A stretch of DNA of 46,769 nucleotides from an uncultured Bacteroidota bacterium (GTDB lineage: Bacteria; Bacteroidota; Bacteroidia; Bacteroidales; SZUA-534). The stretch covers positions 1 to 46,769 of the forward strand of contig CAMHPA010000017.1 of assembly GCA_946186925.1 (NCBI GenBank), read 5' to 3'. Under the pieces are notes generated by a model. That model did no database searches, had not been told where the DNA came from, and saw nothing but the letters and a program-made list of their open reading frames with translations. Positions 9,741-20,700 of this stretch are shown piece after piece (the stretch's first letter is position 1; each line of letters begins with the position of its first letter). A program made the position numbers and the translations under genes.

Positions 9741-9782
9741 TTTAGATTTTTAAGTATTGCTGCTTCGCATTCAAACTAAATA

Positions 9783-9812
9783 TTGCAGAACGCTCTTAAA
9801 AAACTACTTTTG
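9783..9812 (+). promoter_or_regulatory. Promoter for ahcY (TTG ... TACTTTTG)
   Basis: A TTG at 9783-9785 and TACTTTTG (TAnnTTTG) at 9805-9812 are separated by 19 nt, the normal spacing of Bacteroidetes -33 and -7 elements. The ATG follows 26 nt later. Confidence 0.65.
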
Positions 9813-9838
9813 CCGCAAAATCAGTAAACACAATAAAA

Positions 9839-11254
9839 ATGGAAAAATACAATCAGAATCTACCTTACAAGGTAAAGGATATGTCGCTCGCCGACTGGGG
9901 GCGCAAAGAAATTGAACTGGCCGAAGCCGAAATGCCCGGACTGATGGCGTTGCGCAAGAAATACGCTGCAAGTCAGCCACTTAAGGGCGCGAAGATTTCG
10001 GGCAGCTTGCACATGACCATTCAAACAGCCGTGCTCATTGAGACGCTGACGGCGCTTGGCGCGAAGGTGCGCTGGGCAAGCTGCAACATCTTCTCGACTC
10101 AGGACCACGCCGCAGCAGCCGTGGCTGAGCGCGGTGTGCCGGTTTTCGCTTGGAAAGGTGAGAACCTGGCCGACTACTGGTGGTGCACCGAGCAGGCGCT
10201 GAACTTTGGCAATGGCGAAGGCCCCGACCTGATTGTTGATGACGGCGGCGACGCCACTCTGATGCTGCACAAAGGTATGGAAGCCGAAGAAAATCCTGCC
10301 ATTCTTGACGTTACGCCTAAAGGTGAAGATGCCATCCAGCTCTTTGCCCGACTGAAAGACGGCTTGACCGACGACAAGCAGAAATGGCACAAGCTAGCCG
10401 CCAAGGTACGCGGCGTGTCGGAAGAGACAACCACCGGTGTTCACCGTCTGTATCAGATGGCCGAAGCCAAAACGCTGCGTTTCCCGGCCATCAACGTCAA
10501 CGACTCGGTAACAAAATCGAAGTTCGACAACCTCTACGGCTGCCGCGAGAGCCTGGCCGACGGCATCAAGCGCGCCACCGACATTATGATTGCCGGCAAG
10601 GTGGCTGTGGTTTGCGGCTACGGCGATGTGGGCAAGGGCTGCGCAATGAGTATGCGCGGATTCGGCGCCCGCGTTCTGGTTACCGAGATTGACCCCATTT
10701 GCGCTCTGCAGGCCGCTATGGAAGGCTTTGAGGTTACTACCGTCGAGGACGCTCTGCCGCAGGGCGACATCTACATTACCTGCACTGGCAACCGCGACAT
10801 CATCACCGCCGACCATATGAAGAATATGAAGGACAAAGCCATTGTCTGCAACATCGGCCACTTCGACAACGAGATTATGATGGCCGACCTTGAGGCCGTT
10901 CCAGGAATCAAAAAAGTGAACATCAAACCGCAGGTTGACCAATACTATTTCCCTGACGGACACAGCATTATCATTCTTGCCGAAGGCCGCCTTGTGAACC
11001 TTGGCTGCGCTACCGGCCACCCGTCGTTTGTGATGAGCAACTCGTTCACCAACCAAACGCTGGCCCAGCTCGACTTGTGGCAGAAGAAATATGAGGTTGG
11101 CGTTTACCGCCTGCCCAAATACCTCGACGAGGAGGTTGCACGCCTGCACCTTGAGCACGTCGGCGCTAAGCTCACAGTGCTCACCAAAGCCCAAGCCGAC
11201 TACATCGGTGTGAAGGTTGAAGGACCATACAAAGCTGAATACTACCGCTATTGA
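9839..11254 (+). CDS. ahcY: Adenosylhomocysteinase (S-adenosylhomocysteine hydrolase)
   Basis: This is a 471-residue NAD-dependent enzyme that splits S-adenosylhomocysteine into adenosine and homocysteine, clearing the inhibitory product of SAM-dependent methylation. Diagnostic features are [17 protein letters not shown] near residue 55, [13 protein letters not shown] near 82, the NAD-binding loop GYGDVGKG at 260-267, and the C-terminal KAEYYRY tail. The ~40-residue insertion near 150-190 is typical of the long bacterial form. It has its own promoter and ends at a hairpin shared with the convergent VWA lipoprotein gene, so it appears monocistronic. Confidence 0.98.
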   Translation: MEKYNQNLPYKVKDMSLADWGRKEIELAEAEMPGLMALRKKYAASQPLKGAKISGSLHMTIQTAVLIETLTALGAKVRWASCNIFSTQDHAAAAVAERGVPVFAWKGENLADYWWCTEQALNFGNGEGPDLIVDDGGDATLMLHKGMEAEENPAILDVTPKGEDAIQLFARLKDGLTDDKQKWHKLAAKVRGVSEETTTGVHRLYQMAEAKTLRFPAINVNDSVTKSKFDNLYGCRESLADGIKRATDIMIAGKVAVVCGYGDVGKGCAMSMRGFGARVLVTEIDPICALQAAMEGFEVTTVEDALPQGDIYITCTGNRDIITADHMKNMKDKAIVCNIGHFDNEIMMADLEAVPGIKKVNIKPQVDQYYFPDGHSIIILAEGRLVNLGCATGHPSFVMSNSFTNQTLAQLDLWQKKYEVGVYRLPKYLDEEVARLHLEHVGAKLTVLTKAQADYIGVKVEGPYKAEYYRY

Positions 11255-11275
11255 TAGGTCGAATTATAGTTTTGG

Positions 11276-11316
11276 AGGGAGAATAGATACTATTTATGCA
11301 TCTATTCTCCCTTCAT
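11276..11316. terminator. Hairpin between convergent genes
   Basis: A 13-bp stem (AGGGAGAATAGAT at 11276-11288 with its complement at 11300-11312) has an 11-nt loop and a moderately T-rich trailer on the plus strand. It probably ends ahcY transcripts. The minus-strand side lacks a clean U-tract. Confidence 0.65.
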
Positions 11317-11319
11317 TAT

Positions 11320-12519
11320 TTATTTCACATACTTCTCAATTAACCGCACCATAATGTCGGCAAGCGGTTCTACGTTATAGTCACCAACTGAGGCTTCGAT
11401 ATGCGGGTTACCGATACCGCTGTCGTCCGTCAAGAAAACGTAGGTGCCACCGGTGGCTGTTTCAAAAAAGCGAAGCATAAACTCGGTTTCCTTGTCGGCA
11501 CCGCTTGCCGCAACTGGTATGATTTTTATGCCGCCTTGGGCATATTGTTCAACTGATATTTGCAAACTTCTTATAACATTGTCATTATGGTGTGCCGGGG
11601 CGTCGAGAATCAGAAAAGCAATTCGGGCGCGCGCCGACTCATTCCACGACAAATCTTGCAAAGCCGCAACCAGAGCGGAATGTACGGCTTCGGGATAATC
11701 TCCTCCACCGCTGGCTTGCTGCGCGGCAACAAACTGCTGTGTTTTGCTCACGTCTGACGAGAAATTGTCGGAGCGTGTCAGATAATCGTCACCCTCGTCG
11801 CGGTAAAAGAGAGCACCTGTACGTAACTCAACACCCGTCAAACTGTTTGCTTGCGTTATGATATCACTGAGGTCAGCTTTCAAAAAATCTATCTCGTCTG
11901 ACATTGAGCCAGTTGCATCAACAATAAAAGCCACATCGGCAGTGTTTGAAGTATGCATGGTTTCTGTTGTCATGATATTGTTAAAATTCAGCACACTATC
12001 GGCCTTAGTGGTCAGTAAAACTGAATCAACAACCATGCTGCCAATTTTAAGAGAATATTTATTCTCCTCTATTTTGCTATTACTGAATAAGTTAATCCAA
12101 CAATAAGCGTAGCCCGAATTGTCTGTTTTGGTTGAGAATTCTGTATTTCCGCCACTCAACAATGTTACCGGAACATTTGGAACGGCATTGCTATCGGCAT
12201 CGATAAGATGAACTGCCACAAGGTTTTTAGGATAAAATTGCCATTGGTTTGGCATTTCGTAATAATTATTGTCGTTCAGCAACTTTGTCCAATACCGCCA
12301 GTTTTCCAAGTCATTCCACTCGCCAGCTGTCAGCAGCCCCGAACGTTTCTCGTTCTGTCGGCCACTCATGCCTCCTGGTTCGCCGGAGTCGCTCGATGAC
12401 ATTTCTGAAGTTTTTTCGATAGGCGTTTCATAGCCTTCAATACTGTCGTCACCTCCATCACACGAAAAAAACATTATAGACAGTGCGATACACGCATAGA
12501 ATAGTTTTTTTGTTTTCAT
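11320..12519 (-). CDS. VWA-domain lipoprotein
   Basis: This is a 399-residue predicted lipoprotein with an N-terminal signal and lipobox ending in FFSC (residues ~16-19). An Asp/Ser/Gly-rich linker follows. A small domain with a carboxypeptidase-regulatory/Ig look comes next (VAVHLIDADSNAVPNVPVTLL). A von Willebrand factor A domain follows from about 195 with a MIDAS-type start (DVAFIVDATGSMSDE). The Gly-Gly-Asp loop and LILDAPAHH are typical of VWA folds that bind metal and protein partners. I start it at 12519 (MKTKKLF) because the frame upstream (from 12546) adds non-signal residues and would begin at the -7 element. Its function is unknown; surface adhesion or sensing is possible. Confidence 0.85.
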   Translation of the reverse strand: MKTKKLFYACIALSIMFFSCDGGDDSIEGYETPIEKTSEMSSSDSGEPGGMSGRQNEKRSGLLTAGEWNDLENWRYWTKLLNDNNYYEMPNQWQFYPKNLVAVHLIDADSNAVPNVPVTLLSGGNTEFSTKTDNSGYAYCWINLFSNSKIEENKYSLKIGSMVVDSVLLTTKADSVLNFNNIMTTETMHTSNTADVAFIVDATGSMSDEIDFLKADLSDIITQANSLTGVELRTGALFYRDEGDDYLTRSDNFSSDVSKTQQFVAAQQASGGGDYPEAVHSALVAALQDLSWNESARARIAFLILDAPAHHNDNVIRSLQISVEQYAQGGIKIIPVAASGADKETEFMLRFFETATGGTYVFLTDDSGIGNPHIEASVGDYNVEPLADIMVRLIEKYVK

Positions 12520-12543
12520 ATCAGTAAAAACTTTTAAATGATA

Positions 12544-12551
12544 CAAAAATA
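12544..12551 (-). promoter_or_regulatory. -7 element for the VWA lipoprotein gene
   Basis: The plus-strand CAAAAATA reads TATTTTTG on the minus strand (TAnnTTTG), 24 nt before the chosen start at 12519. The GSCFA promoter lies about 50 nt away in the opposite direction. Confidence 0.5.
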
Positions 12552-12578
12552 GAAAAATAATGCCGTGATTATCCCTAT

Positions 12579-12609
12579 TTTGTCTTGCTTGAAAACACAG
12601 CTATATTTG
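12579..12609 (+). promoter_or_regulatory. Promoter for the GSCFA gene
   Basis: TTTG at 12579-12582 and TATATTTG at 12602-12609 are spaced by 19 nt, a good -33/-7 pair. The ATG follows at 12630. Confidence 0.65.
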
Positions 12610-12629
12610 CGCGTGACAATATTTGAACT

Positions 12630-13610
12630 ATGGATTTCAGAACAAAGGTCGATGCAAAATCCGATTTCAAGATTGGATATTCTGACAAAATGATGCTGAT
12701 GGGCTCTTGCTTTGCCGAGAATATCGGACTGAAAATGAAGCAGGCGCGACTGAACGTCGTGGTCAATCCGTTCGGCATACTGTTCAATCCCGAGTCGATT
12801 GCCATTGCTCTTGAGCAAGCCGTTGCCGGCACTGCAGTGGGCGATTCCGAAGTGTTTCAGCACAACGGACTTTGGGCGGGGTTCGGGTTTCACGGCAGCT
12901 TCTCGTCGCCCGACAAAGCCGAAGCTTTGCGCAAGATGAACGACGGCGTCAGCCGCGCCCACTCACAAATCAGCGGGCTGACACGGCTAATCCTGACCTT
13001 CGGCACGGCCTTCGTCTATCGAAACAACACCGACGGCCGCGTGGTGGCCAACTGCCATAAACTGCCGGCTGCCAATTTCACTCGCGAGATGCTGACTGTT
13101 GAACAGATAACCACTCGTTATTCTGCTTTGATTGAGCAACTTACGGCTAAAAATCCGGATCTGCAGATTGTGTTCACGTTGAGTCCCGTGCGCCATCTTC
13201 GCGACGGCGCCCATCAGAACCAGCTGAGCAAAGCCACTTTGTTACTTGCTATTAATCAGCTTGTTGAACAATTTCCAAACGCGCACTATTTTCCATCGTA
13301 CGAGCTACTGCTCGACGACCTTCGCGACTACCGCTTCTACGATGCCGATATGTGCCATCCGTCGGCCGTGGCGGTGGACTACATTTGGCAGGCAATGCGC
13401 GACAACTGCATCAGTTTCGCTGATAACACGCTGATTGACAGCGTAATGAAGTTTGTAACAGCAGCCAACCATCGTCCGCTGAATCCTGACACCGATGATT
13501 TCCGTCAATTTGTTAAGAACCAAACAAATGCTGTGGCTGAATTTGCTACTCTGCACCCGCAGATTGATTTAAGCGCCGAAATCGAACATTGGAAAACGCT
13601 GGCTCACTGA
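12630..13610 (+). CDS. GSCFA domain-containing protein
   Basis: This 326-residue protein carries the name-giving motif (MLMGSCFAENIG, residues ~24-35), a central LTFGTAFVYR segment, SPVRHLRDG, and a late DMCHPSAVAVDYIW block. The layout resembles SGNH-type hydrolases: a Ser in GSCFA near the N-terminus and a C-terminal Asp-x-x-His. An esterase-like activity is plausible but undemonstrated. No signal peptide is obvious. It is convergent with porQ, and its transcript probably ends at the hairpin at 13612-13629. Confidence 0.9.
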   Translation: MDFRTKVDAKSDFKIGYSDKMMLMGSCFAENIGLKMKQARLNVVVNPFGILFNPESIAIALEQAVAGTAVGDSEVFQHNGLWAGFGFHGSFSSPDKAEALRKMNDGVSRAHSQISGLTRLILTFGTAFVYRNNTDGRVVANCHKLPAANFTREMLTVEQITTRYSALIEQLTAKNPDLQIVFTLSPVRHLRDGAHQNQLSKATLLLAINQLVEQFPNAHYFPSYELLLDDLRDYRFYDADMCHPSAVAVDYIWQAMRDNCISFADNTLIDSVMKFVTAANHRPLNPDTDDFRQFVKNQTNAVAEFATLHPQIDLSAEIEHWKTLAH

Positions 13611-13611
13611 T

Positions 13612-13640
13612 TGCTACGTTGTTGTAGCATTCGATTTTCC
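13612..13640 (+). terminator. Hairpin terminator after the GSCFA gene
   Basis: TGCTAC (13612-13617) pairs with GTAGCA (13624-13629) around a 6-nt loop, followed by a T-rich stretch. It is a weak-to-moderate intrinsic terminator. Confidence 0.5.
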
Positions 13641-13675
13641 TTTCAAAAAACACCTGCTTTGCTAACCGAGCTCTA

Positions 13676-14719
13676 TCAAAGATTGGCAATATTCACCACC
13701 ACCGAAAAATGGTTCGACGAGCCGGCCAATGTGTATCGGGCGTGGGCGTACTCAACACTGAAGCGTTTCAGGCGCAGGCCGAAGCCCAGCGATATTCCGG
13801 CCAGGCCGGGTGCGTCCTTCAGTTTCAGTTCCTGACGGCGCTGATAGTTGAAGCCCGCGCGCAGATTGACCGGTTTCCCGGGAAATGCCTCAACACCGAA
13901 AATGCAGTGGCGCAGGATGTTATCGGCAAACGATGGCAGTGTGATGTTGTCGCGCTCAACTTCGGAGCCAGGCTCGGCAAGGTTGTCAGAGTCGGCGTTC
14001 AGGCGGTATTTCTGCAACTGTTGCAATACCACCGACAAGCGGAACGGTGCGTGTTCAAGTTGGTGGCTGACGGCAATCAGCACTTCGAACGGCACGCGGC
14101 CATAGTGTTCGTTGTAGGCGGTGAGCTGCGAGCCCGCGTTGCGCAGCATTGCCGATGTGGCTGTGCGGCCATCGTTGAAGGTGTAACTTGCTGAAATATC
14201 GGCCATCAGGCCAACGGACGAATAGCCCGCCACAAACGACAGAACAGGCTTCAGCGTGGCGCCAATGGCAAAGCACGAGTCGAAACGGCGGCCGTACGAA
14301 AGGTGAAAGGCATACTCGTTGGTCGAGAAAGAGCCGGCCTTATTTCCGTAAACATCGTAGCGGGTGTTGCGGCCGCCGTTCAGATACTGGACGCCCACGG
14401 CCATTGTGCCCGGCACGCGGCTGTTGGTAAAGCAGTACGATGCGTGGCCTATTGAGATGTCGGAAATGTAGTTCACATAATCGGCGGCAACTTTTTGATT
14501 TTCAATGTATGGCAGAAACGCGGGATTGGTTGCGGCAATGCCCAAATCGGGCTCGGTGATGGCCAGCGGCGAACCGCCCATAGCGGCCACTCGCGCCGAC
14601 GCCGGTATCGAGGCGAACTCATAAACCGGTTGCGCGGCGGCTGTCAGGCACAGCATTGCGGTCGTCGCCGAAAGGCAAAACCGAAAGGCAAAACCGTTTG
14701 TCGAAAGCCGCCATTTCAT
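13676..14719 (-). CDS. porQ: Type IX secretion system protein PorQ
   Basis: This is a 347-residue outer-membrane beta-barrel of the PorV/FadL-like family. A signal peptide (ending LTAAAQ, ~30) is followed by the PorQ-type opening YEFASIPASARVAAMGGSPL, then alternating amphipathic strands (AGSFSTNEYAFHLSYGRRF, GATLKPVLSF, PFRLSVVLQQLQKY). In Porphyromonas, PorQ works with PorZ, PorU and PorV, which process and attach type IX cargo at the cell surface. It begins 3 nt after the sprA stop, making co-transcription with ruvA-sprA very likely. The alternative, a generic PorV-like barrel, is less likely given the motifs and the neighbour. Confidence 0.85.
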   Translation of the reverse strand: MKWRLSTNGFAFRFCLSATTAMLCLTAAAQPVYEFASIPASARVAAMGGSPLAITEPDLGIAATNPAFLPYIENQKVAADYVNYISDISIGHASYCFTNSRVPGTMAVGVQYLNGGRNTRYDVYGNKAGSFSTNEYAFHLSYGRRFDSCFAIGATLKPVLSFVAGYSSVGLMADISASYTFNDGRTATSAMLRNAGSQLTAYNEHYGRVPFEVLIAVSHQLEHAPFRLSVVLQQLQKYRLNADSDNLAEPGSEVERDNITLPSFADNILRHCIFGVEAFPGKPVNLRAGFNYQRRQELKLKDAPGLAGISLGFGLRLKRFSVEYAHARYTLAGSSNHFSVVVNIANL

Positions 14720-14722
14720 TTG

Positions 14723-17700
14723 TTAAAGTTTTGATAATGAGAATTTCAGCTCAAAACCAAATTCGGTTGTCGAGTTGCGGTACGAGTTGGTTGTCTTCGG
14801 ACTCATTAAGTCGTAATCGTAATAGAAGCGCAGCGTGACTTTGTCGTTGAGCTCGTACTCGGCCGACATATTCATTGACAGGCCCATCTGGCCCGAAGTT
14901 ATCTCGTCGTCGTTGAGCACAAGGTCGCGGGTGACGGTGATGTTGTCGCTGATGGTCAGGTCGGCGCGGAGGTTGCAGTCGCTGATGAACTGCTCGCCCT
15001 TGCGGTTCTTGAACGGCAGCACCAAATCCTGAATCCGGTAGCCAGCGCCTAGCACATACTCGCGCTTGTGAAGTTCGAGCATCTGGCTGTTGGTCAGGTT
15101 CATAGTCATTGTGCGGCTGCGCTTGTACTCGAACCGCGAGCTCAGACTATTGAGCCACGTCACATCAACCCCGAACAGCGGCGAGAAGGCCTCGGTGATT
15201 GAGAACGATGTGATGTCGTAGTACGGCACAAACAGTCCGTAGCCGCCCACATCGGCCACAGCCCACGACATATTGGCGTATTCGGGATTGCGCGCCTGCT
15301 CGTAGTTGTAGCCCTTGCTGCTGAGGAACGAGCCCACGCTGAAGGTGCTCTGGTAGCCGTGCGACAGCGACACGTTCTTAACCCGCTTGCTGATAGGCTT
15401 GTAGGCGGTCAGACCATCGTATTTCACTTTCCAGCCCGGGCGGAAATTCTTCCAGGTAGTGAAGTCGAGGCCGTTGTTCTGGCCCGTGTAGGCGGCAAGG
15501 AAGGCCGGCACGGCAATGTCGGGGTTCGAGATTGAGTATCCAGCCGGCATCACTGAGTCCGATTCGCCCACAGGCTCGTAGGCGCCAAAGTAGCCCGGCT
15601 CGTGGCCGCGGCGCAGATTGGCTTGCTCCCAGGCGAATTTGTAAAGGTTGCGGCGGTACTCTTCAAACGCCTTCGACCGTGTGTTTTTCTCGGTCGGGCG
15701 GTCGCCGAAGGCCGTTTTCAGCGTCCATACCGTCACGTTGTAAGCGCCCGATTCCATTCGCGTTGAGCGGTAGACATCGTACTGGTCGTGTTTGGCATCG
15801 TAGTTGCCAACAAGGTAGTACTCGCTGGTCTTGCGGGTGATGGTGCGCTGTCCGGTGAAGTCGATTTTGAGCGCCTTCACGGGTTGGTAAGTGGCCTTGA
15901 TGTCAACCCGGCGCTGGTTCGATGTCAGGAACGGCTGAATGAGGTTGATGTTGCTGATGAGGTGTCCGCGGCGCGCCTCGCGTTCGGCGAAAGCGGTGTC
16001 CTGGTAACCGAAAATGAAGGCCAGACCAGGCGTTTTGCGCAGTTCGGCAAAGCTGTAGTTGGGCGTGTAGCCCTCAAGCGTCATTGCGTTCGACTCGGTG
16101 TAGGCCAGCGACACGTTTTTGAATCCGATGATGGCCAGCGCCACACCTTCCATCACGCGGCGGGCGGGCGAGTCGTTAACCATCCGCTTGCCGGTAACGG
16201 TAACCTCGGCATTGTCAACATCCTCATCCACAGTTATTTTCACGCGATTGTCGTTCACAATCTCAAACCGCGATTTCACCTCTTTTCCGCCGGCGGTAAC
16301 CTTAACCGCAATGGCCTCGTCGGTGCGCAGATTGTGGCTCACAGTCTTGGCCACGCCCTTCTTGGCCTTGAATCCGGTGGTTTTCGAGGTTACGGTTTCC
16401 TGCTTTGGAGTGAGCCGTTTCTCGCGCGTCTGCTTGTATTTCTTGGTCAGCTCATCAAGCGGTTTGAGCTTTTTGTAAAGATTGTCGAGATTGCCCTGCG
16501 CATTGATGTTTATCTGGTTGGTGTTGCCAATCATATTGCCCGTATAAAGCGATGAATCAGCAACTTCCGGTGCGCGTTCCCATTGGTATGTCGATGAGTA
16601 GCGGGCCGTGAGCGACGTCCAGTTCAGCAGCGGTATCTTGTTGATTGGCACGGTGTACGATGCCGTGAACTTCTGATTGTGTTCTTTGGCCAGGCCGCCT
16701 TCAAGAATCGACTCCCAAACATCTTTCTTAAACTGCTCATATTCAGTGCGGTTGGTCTTGTCAATCAGGCCTTCGGGCTCCTCAATCACCGTCATTGTGT
16801 TCATCATCCAGGTGAACTTGATGCCTTTCGACAGGTTGTATTTGATGCTGAACTCGCGCTCCCAGTCGAACGATTTGTCGCACGTTGGCGTGTATTCCTC
16901 GCCGCCCGACGTCATTCCCAAACTGATATTGCGCAGAAGTGTCTCGTTGTACTCGCGCTTAATACCTGTGCGCCAAGCGATTTGGGCCGGCGCCAGATAG
17001 AAGTTCATATCGCCCACAATCCTCAGGTACGGCTTTTTGAGCAGTTTCGATTTTTTGAACGGCTCAATGGCCTTTGGTTGGTTGTTGAAGGTGTAATTAA
17101 GTGAACCACTGTGAGTTGTGGTGTTATCGTATTTAGTGCTGTAGTCAGAATGCTTTTCCTCAACGTAGGCGTAGCTTGCGCTCAGGTTCGACGGCGAGTA
17201 GAAGTGCGTCTTGTTCGAGTTTTTCTTTTGCTTCGCCTGTCGCTTCTTCTGGCGTTCCGTCATATTCTCCTCATCAGCCTTCGAAGTCTGTTTCTTCTTT
17301 GAGCGCTGGCCTACGCCGACATTGGTGAAGCTAATGCTGCGCCGTTCGGTAAGGTCCTGAACGCCATCTAAATACTCCTTGCGCTCGGAGCGGCTCATAC
17401 CTTTGGTGGCCTCCTTGATTTTCACATCGGGGTCGAAGGGGTTATACTCAGGATTGACGGCCATCCGCGAGTAGCTCATAAACATCGGAATGCGCACGTT
17501 GGCGTCTTTCGGGAAGAGCTTGCCAAGCTCGAAGTTGGCTGCCACATCCACCGAGTTGGTCTGCTCCATCGAGCGTTGCGACGTCGATTGCTCGATTGAG
17601 CCGAAGCCGGCCTGCGTGGTGCTTCCGGCCACGTTCACGTTACCCAAGTCGGCCAGTTTCACGTTCATCGAGCCTTGAGCCGCCCAACCGCCGTGTTCGT

Positions 17701-20700
17701 TAAAGTCGGTGAGCCTCAGCTCGTTAACCCAAACTTCAGCCGATTTTTCGCGGCCGTCATCGTCCTTGGTGAACACGTTGTCTTTTTGCAGCGGGTTGCG
17801 CACGCCAATCATCAGCGATTTCACAATGGCAATGTTCGGGTTACCCACCACGGTAATCTTGCGCTTGGTGCGGCCGCTGCCCGTTGTCACCACGTAGGGC
17901 ATTGTCTGCGACACCGACGGGTTGCCCGCGTTTATTTCGGCGTTACGCTCCAGTTTGGCGTTAACCAAATCGTCGAAAATCACCTCCATATTGTTTTCCT
18001 CAGGCCAAACCAGGCGGCGGTTGTCGTTGTTGTCGGGGTAGGGCCGCGACGACCACCACGGCGTCACCTTCAGCGGAACCTCATACTCATAGTAGTTTTC
18101 CGTATAATCCTGGCCAATACGAATGAAGCAAGTCACGTCATCATCGGCGAGCGACGACTCGTCGTCAACAGCTTCGGCGTGAATGAACATCTTGATTTTC
18201 TCATAGTTGCGCATATCCACGTCCACCGTTTTGTAAACGGCCTTTGAGTAGCCGTCGCCCAGGCCGGTCACCTTCATTGTCATACTCTGCTCGTTGAGCT
18301 CAATCAGCTGTGTCTGCGACGGGTCCTGCTCGCGCGTGACGCCCACAGGCAGCAGGTAGTTCACCGGCGCGCGGCTGCCGTTCTCCTCAATGTTCACTGT
18401 CGAAACGCTGAAGGCTGCGGCCGATTCGTCGTTGTTCTCGTTGTTCGACAGAAGCGCCTCGTTGCCGGCCTTCAGGTCGTAGTCGTAGGTGAACCAATCG
18501 CCCTTGACAAGGTCGAGGGTGGCGAAACGCAGAACCACTTTCTGCTGCCATCCGTGAAGGAACATACGCATAAAGCGAATCGACGTAAAGTCTTCAATAT
18601 CACCCACTTGTTGGCGTGTGCGCGAGTTGAGCGGAATGCGGAACAAATACCATTTGACCGATTTGCGCTCGCCGTTGGGCATTGTGTTTGTCACGTTGCG
18701 CTCATCCACAATGTAGTTCGAGCCCACAGTCATATTGTCGTGGTTCAGGTCGACCCGATATTGGAAGTACGACTCGCCCTCGCTCAAGGTGTAGTCGCCG
18801 TTAATGTCCTCAACATCAGGCTTCGACGTAGCGTAGGTCGACGTGGCGCCGGTGCTCACGGGCGAGTTGCCCTCGGGGTTGTTGTAGTTCATATAGCGGT
18901 CAACAATTCCGTAGCCGGCCTCATCGTAGTCGCTGCCTTTAAAGTAGTGATAATCATCGCCCGAAGGGTCGGCGCGGAACTCACGCAGGGCGTCGGCGTC
19001 CAGAACGGTCTCAAGTCGGTCGAGATAGGTTGAGAAGAACACCTGCTCATCCGACGGGCCGCCGCTGAACGACGAGCTACTCAAGCCGTCGAGTCCCACG
19101 TCCTGATAGCGGCGCTGACTCTCCTCGTTCACAAAGCTGGTGTTGCTCTTCTGCACGGCCGGCACGCGTCCCCAAGCGGTCTCGTCGTACGACGCGGGGT
19201 TGGGCGGATAGCTTGTCGGCAGGCCGTTCTCGTAGCTTTTGCGGCTGTCTTTGAGCACATCCTCCGAAATGTTACCGAAGTTGAAATAGAGTTGGCCGCC
19301 CGGGTTGAGCGAGTCCTCCTCAACAAACGGGTCCATCATCCAGAACTCAAGATATTCAATGTTCGAAGTCTCGAAGTTTTTGGTTGTCGTTTCGCGCATA
19401 ATGCCGCCCCACTTGTCTTGCGGATTACGGAAGCGGCCGCTGCGGTCGTAGTCGTCGGTGCTGTAGTTGTAGGGGCCGCGCTGCGTTGGGTCGAAGGCTA
19501 CATCGAAGGTTGTCAGATAGATAGCATCGCCCGACGATTGGTCGCGGTTGGGGTAAATGTTTAGCTCGGGTACGCGGTATGCGTTCAGCCGCGACTGCTC
19601 GGCCTTCGACACTGGTGAGCTGGCTTGGAACATCAGCGGGTCAATCTTGTACCACGCAATTTTGGCGCGGTTGTAGCCCGACCGCAAATCGTTGAACATC
19701 GAGGCTTCGCGGAAAATGTTGCCCTGCGGAATGCTGGCCAGCGTCCACGCCTCGCGGTTGGTCATATCGTAGCTCGACTCACTGCTCTCAAAATCATCAA
19801 TATACACCTCGCCCGACTTGCCCACGGCGCGGCGGTTGTGGCCCGGCCGCAGCTGCGCAAACTCGCCCTGCACCGATAGCGACGATTTTTCCTTTGTCTC
19901 AATCAGCGGCAGCCAGTCGAGGAATTTTGTAAGTAGCGGCAGCTCAACCTCATACGAGCCGTTCAGACCCCAAATTGTGTTCGAAATCGGGTCCTCGCCC
20001 ACGTTCACCTTGGTGGTTGTGGGTTTCTCGTTGAGGTGCATAATGGTTGCGCCCAGGTTGAAACGGTCGCTGAAGCGATAGTCGAGGTGGGTGCCGAGCA
20101 GCGTTTTTTCCATCAGGCTGAAGGTGTTCTTGCTTTCAAGCGAAACCTTGATTGGCGTTCCCGAAACCAGATAGCTCTCGTTAATGATTTTCACGCGGCC
20201 CATATTGTAATCGACGGTGTAATCGACATTCTCTGTGAGAGTTATGCCGCCCGCCGTCACCACCACCGAGCCTTGCGGAATGTTGAACGAGTTGAGCGAA
20301 ATCTCCGACCCGCCCGACGATTTGTAGGAGCCTTTCAGGTAGAATTTGCTCTTGGCCGTCATCTGCTGGGCCTTGTATTGCGTTGAGTCGTAAAGTTCCT
20401 GGAAAACAAAGTCTTTCGACTGAATGTCGCCGCCCAAGGTGTCGTGCAGGTGACCGCCAAACGGCTCAACCACAGGAAAATAGACGCGGCCATTGGTGGC
20501 ATTCACCGTCACGCCCGGCACATAGTCGAACATTCCGTTGCCGCCTTTCACGTAGTCGTTTTTGCTGTTCAGATTGTCCAAACCCATCAGGTTCAGCAAC
20601 TTGGTGTTTTTTATCTCCTCGCTCAAAAAGGCGTTCGAGAGTTTGCGCACCCGCGAGCGGTTGTTGTAGTATTCAACTTCGAGCACAAAATCATCAGCAT

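Noticed and set aside
9741-9838. Possible SAH riboswitch before ahcY
   Set aside because: Only about 98 nt are available, a promoter fills the second half, and no pseudoknot-like conserved core is visible.
10394-11194. A 266-codon minus-strand frame opposite ahcY
   Set aside because: It is a shadow of ahcY, with low-complexity composition and no start signal or family.
15788-16555. Long plus-strand frames opposite sprA
   Set aside because: sprA is continuous and recognisable over its full length; the opposite frames have no family features.
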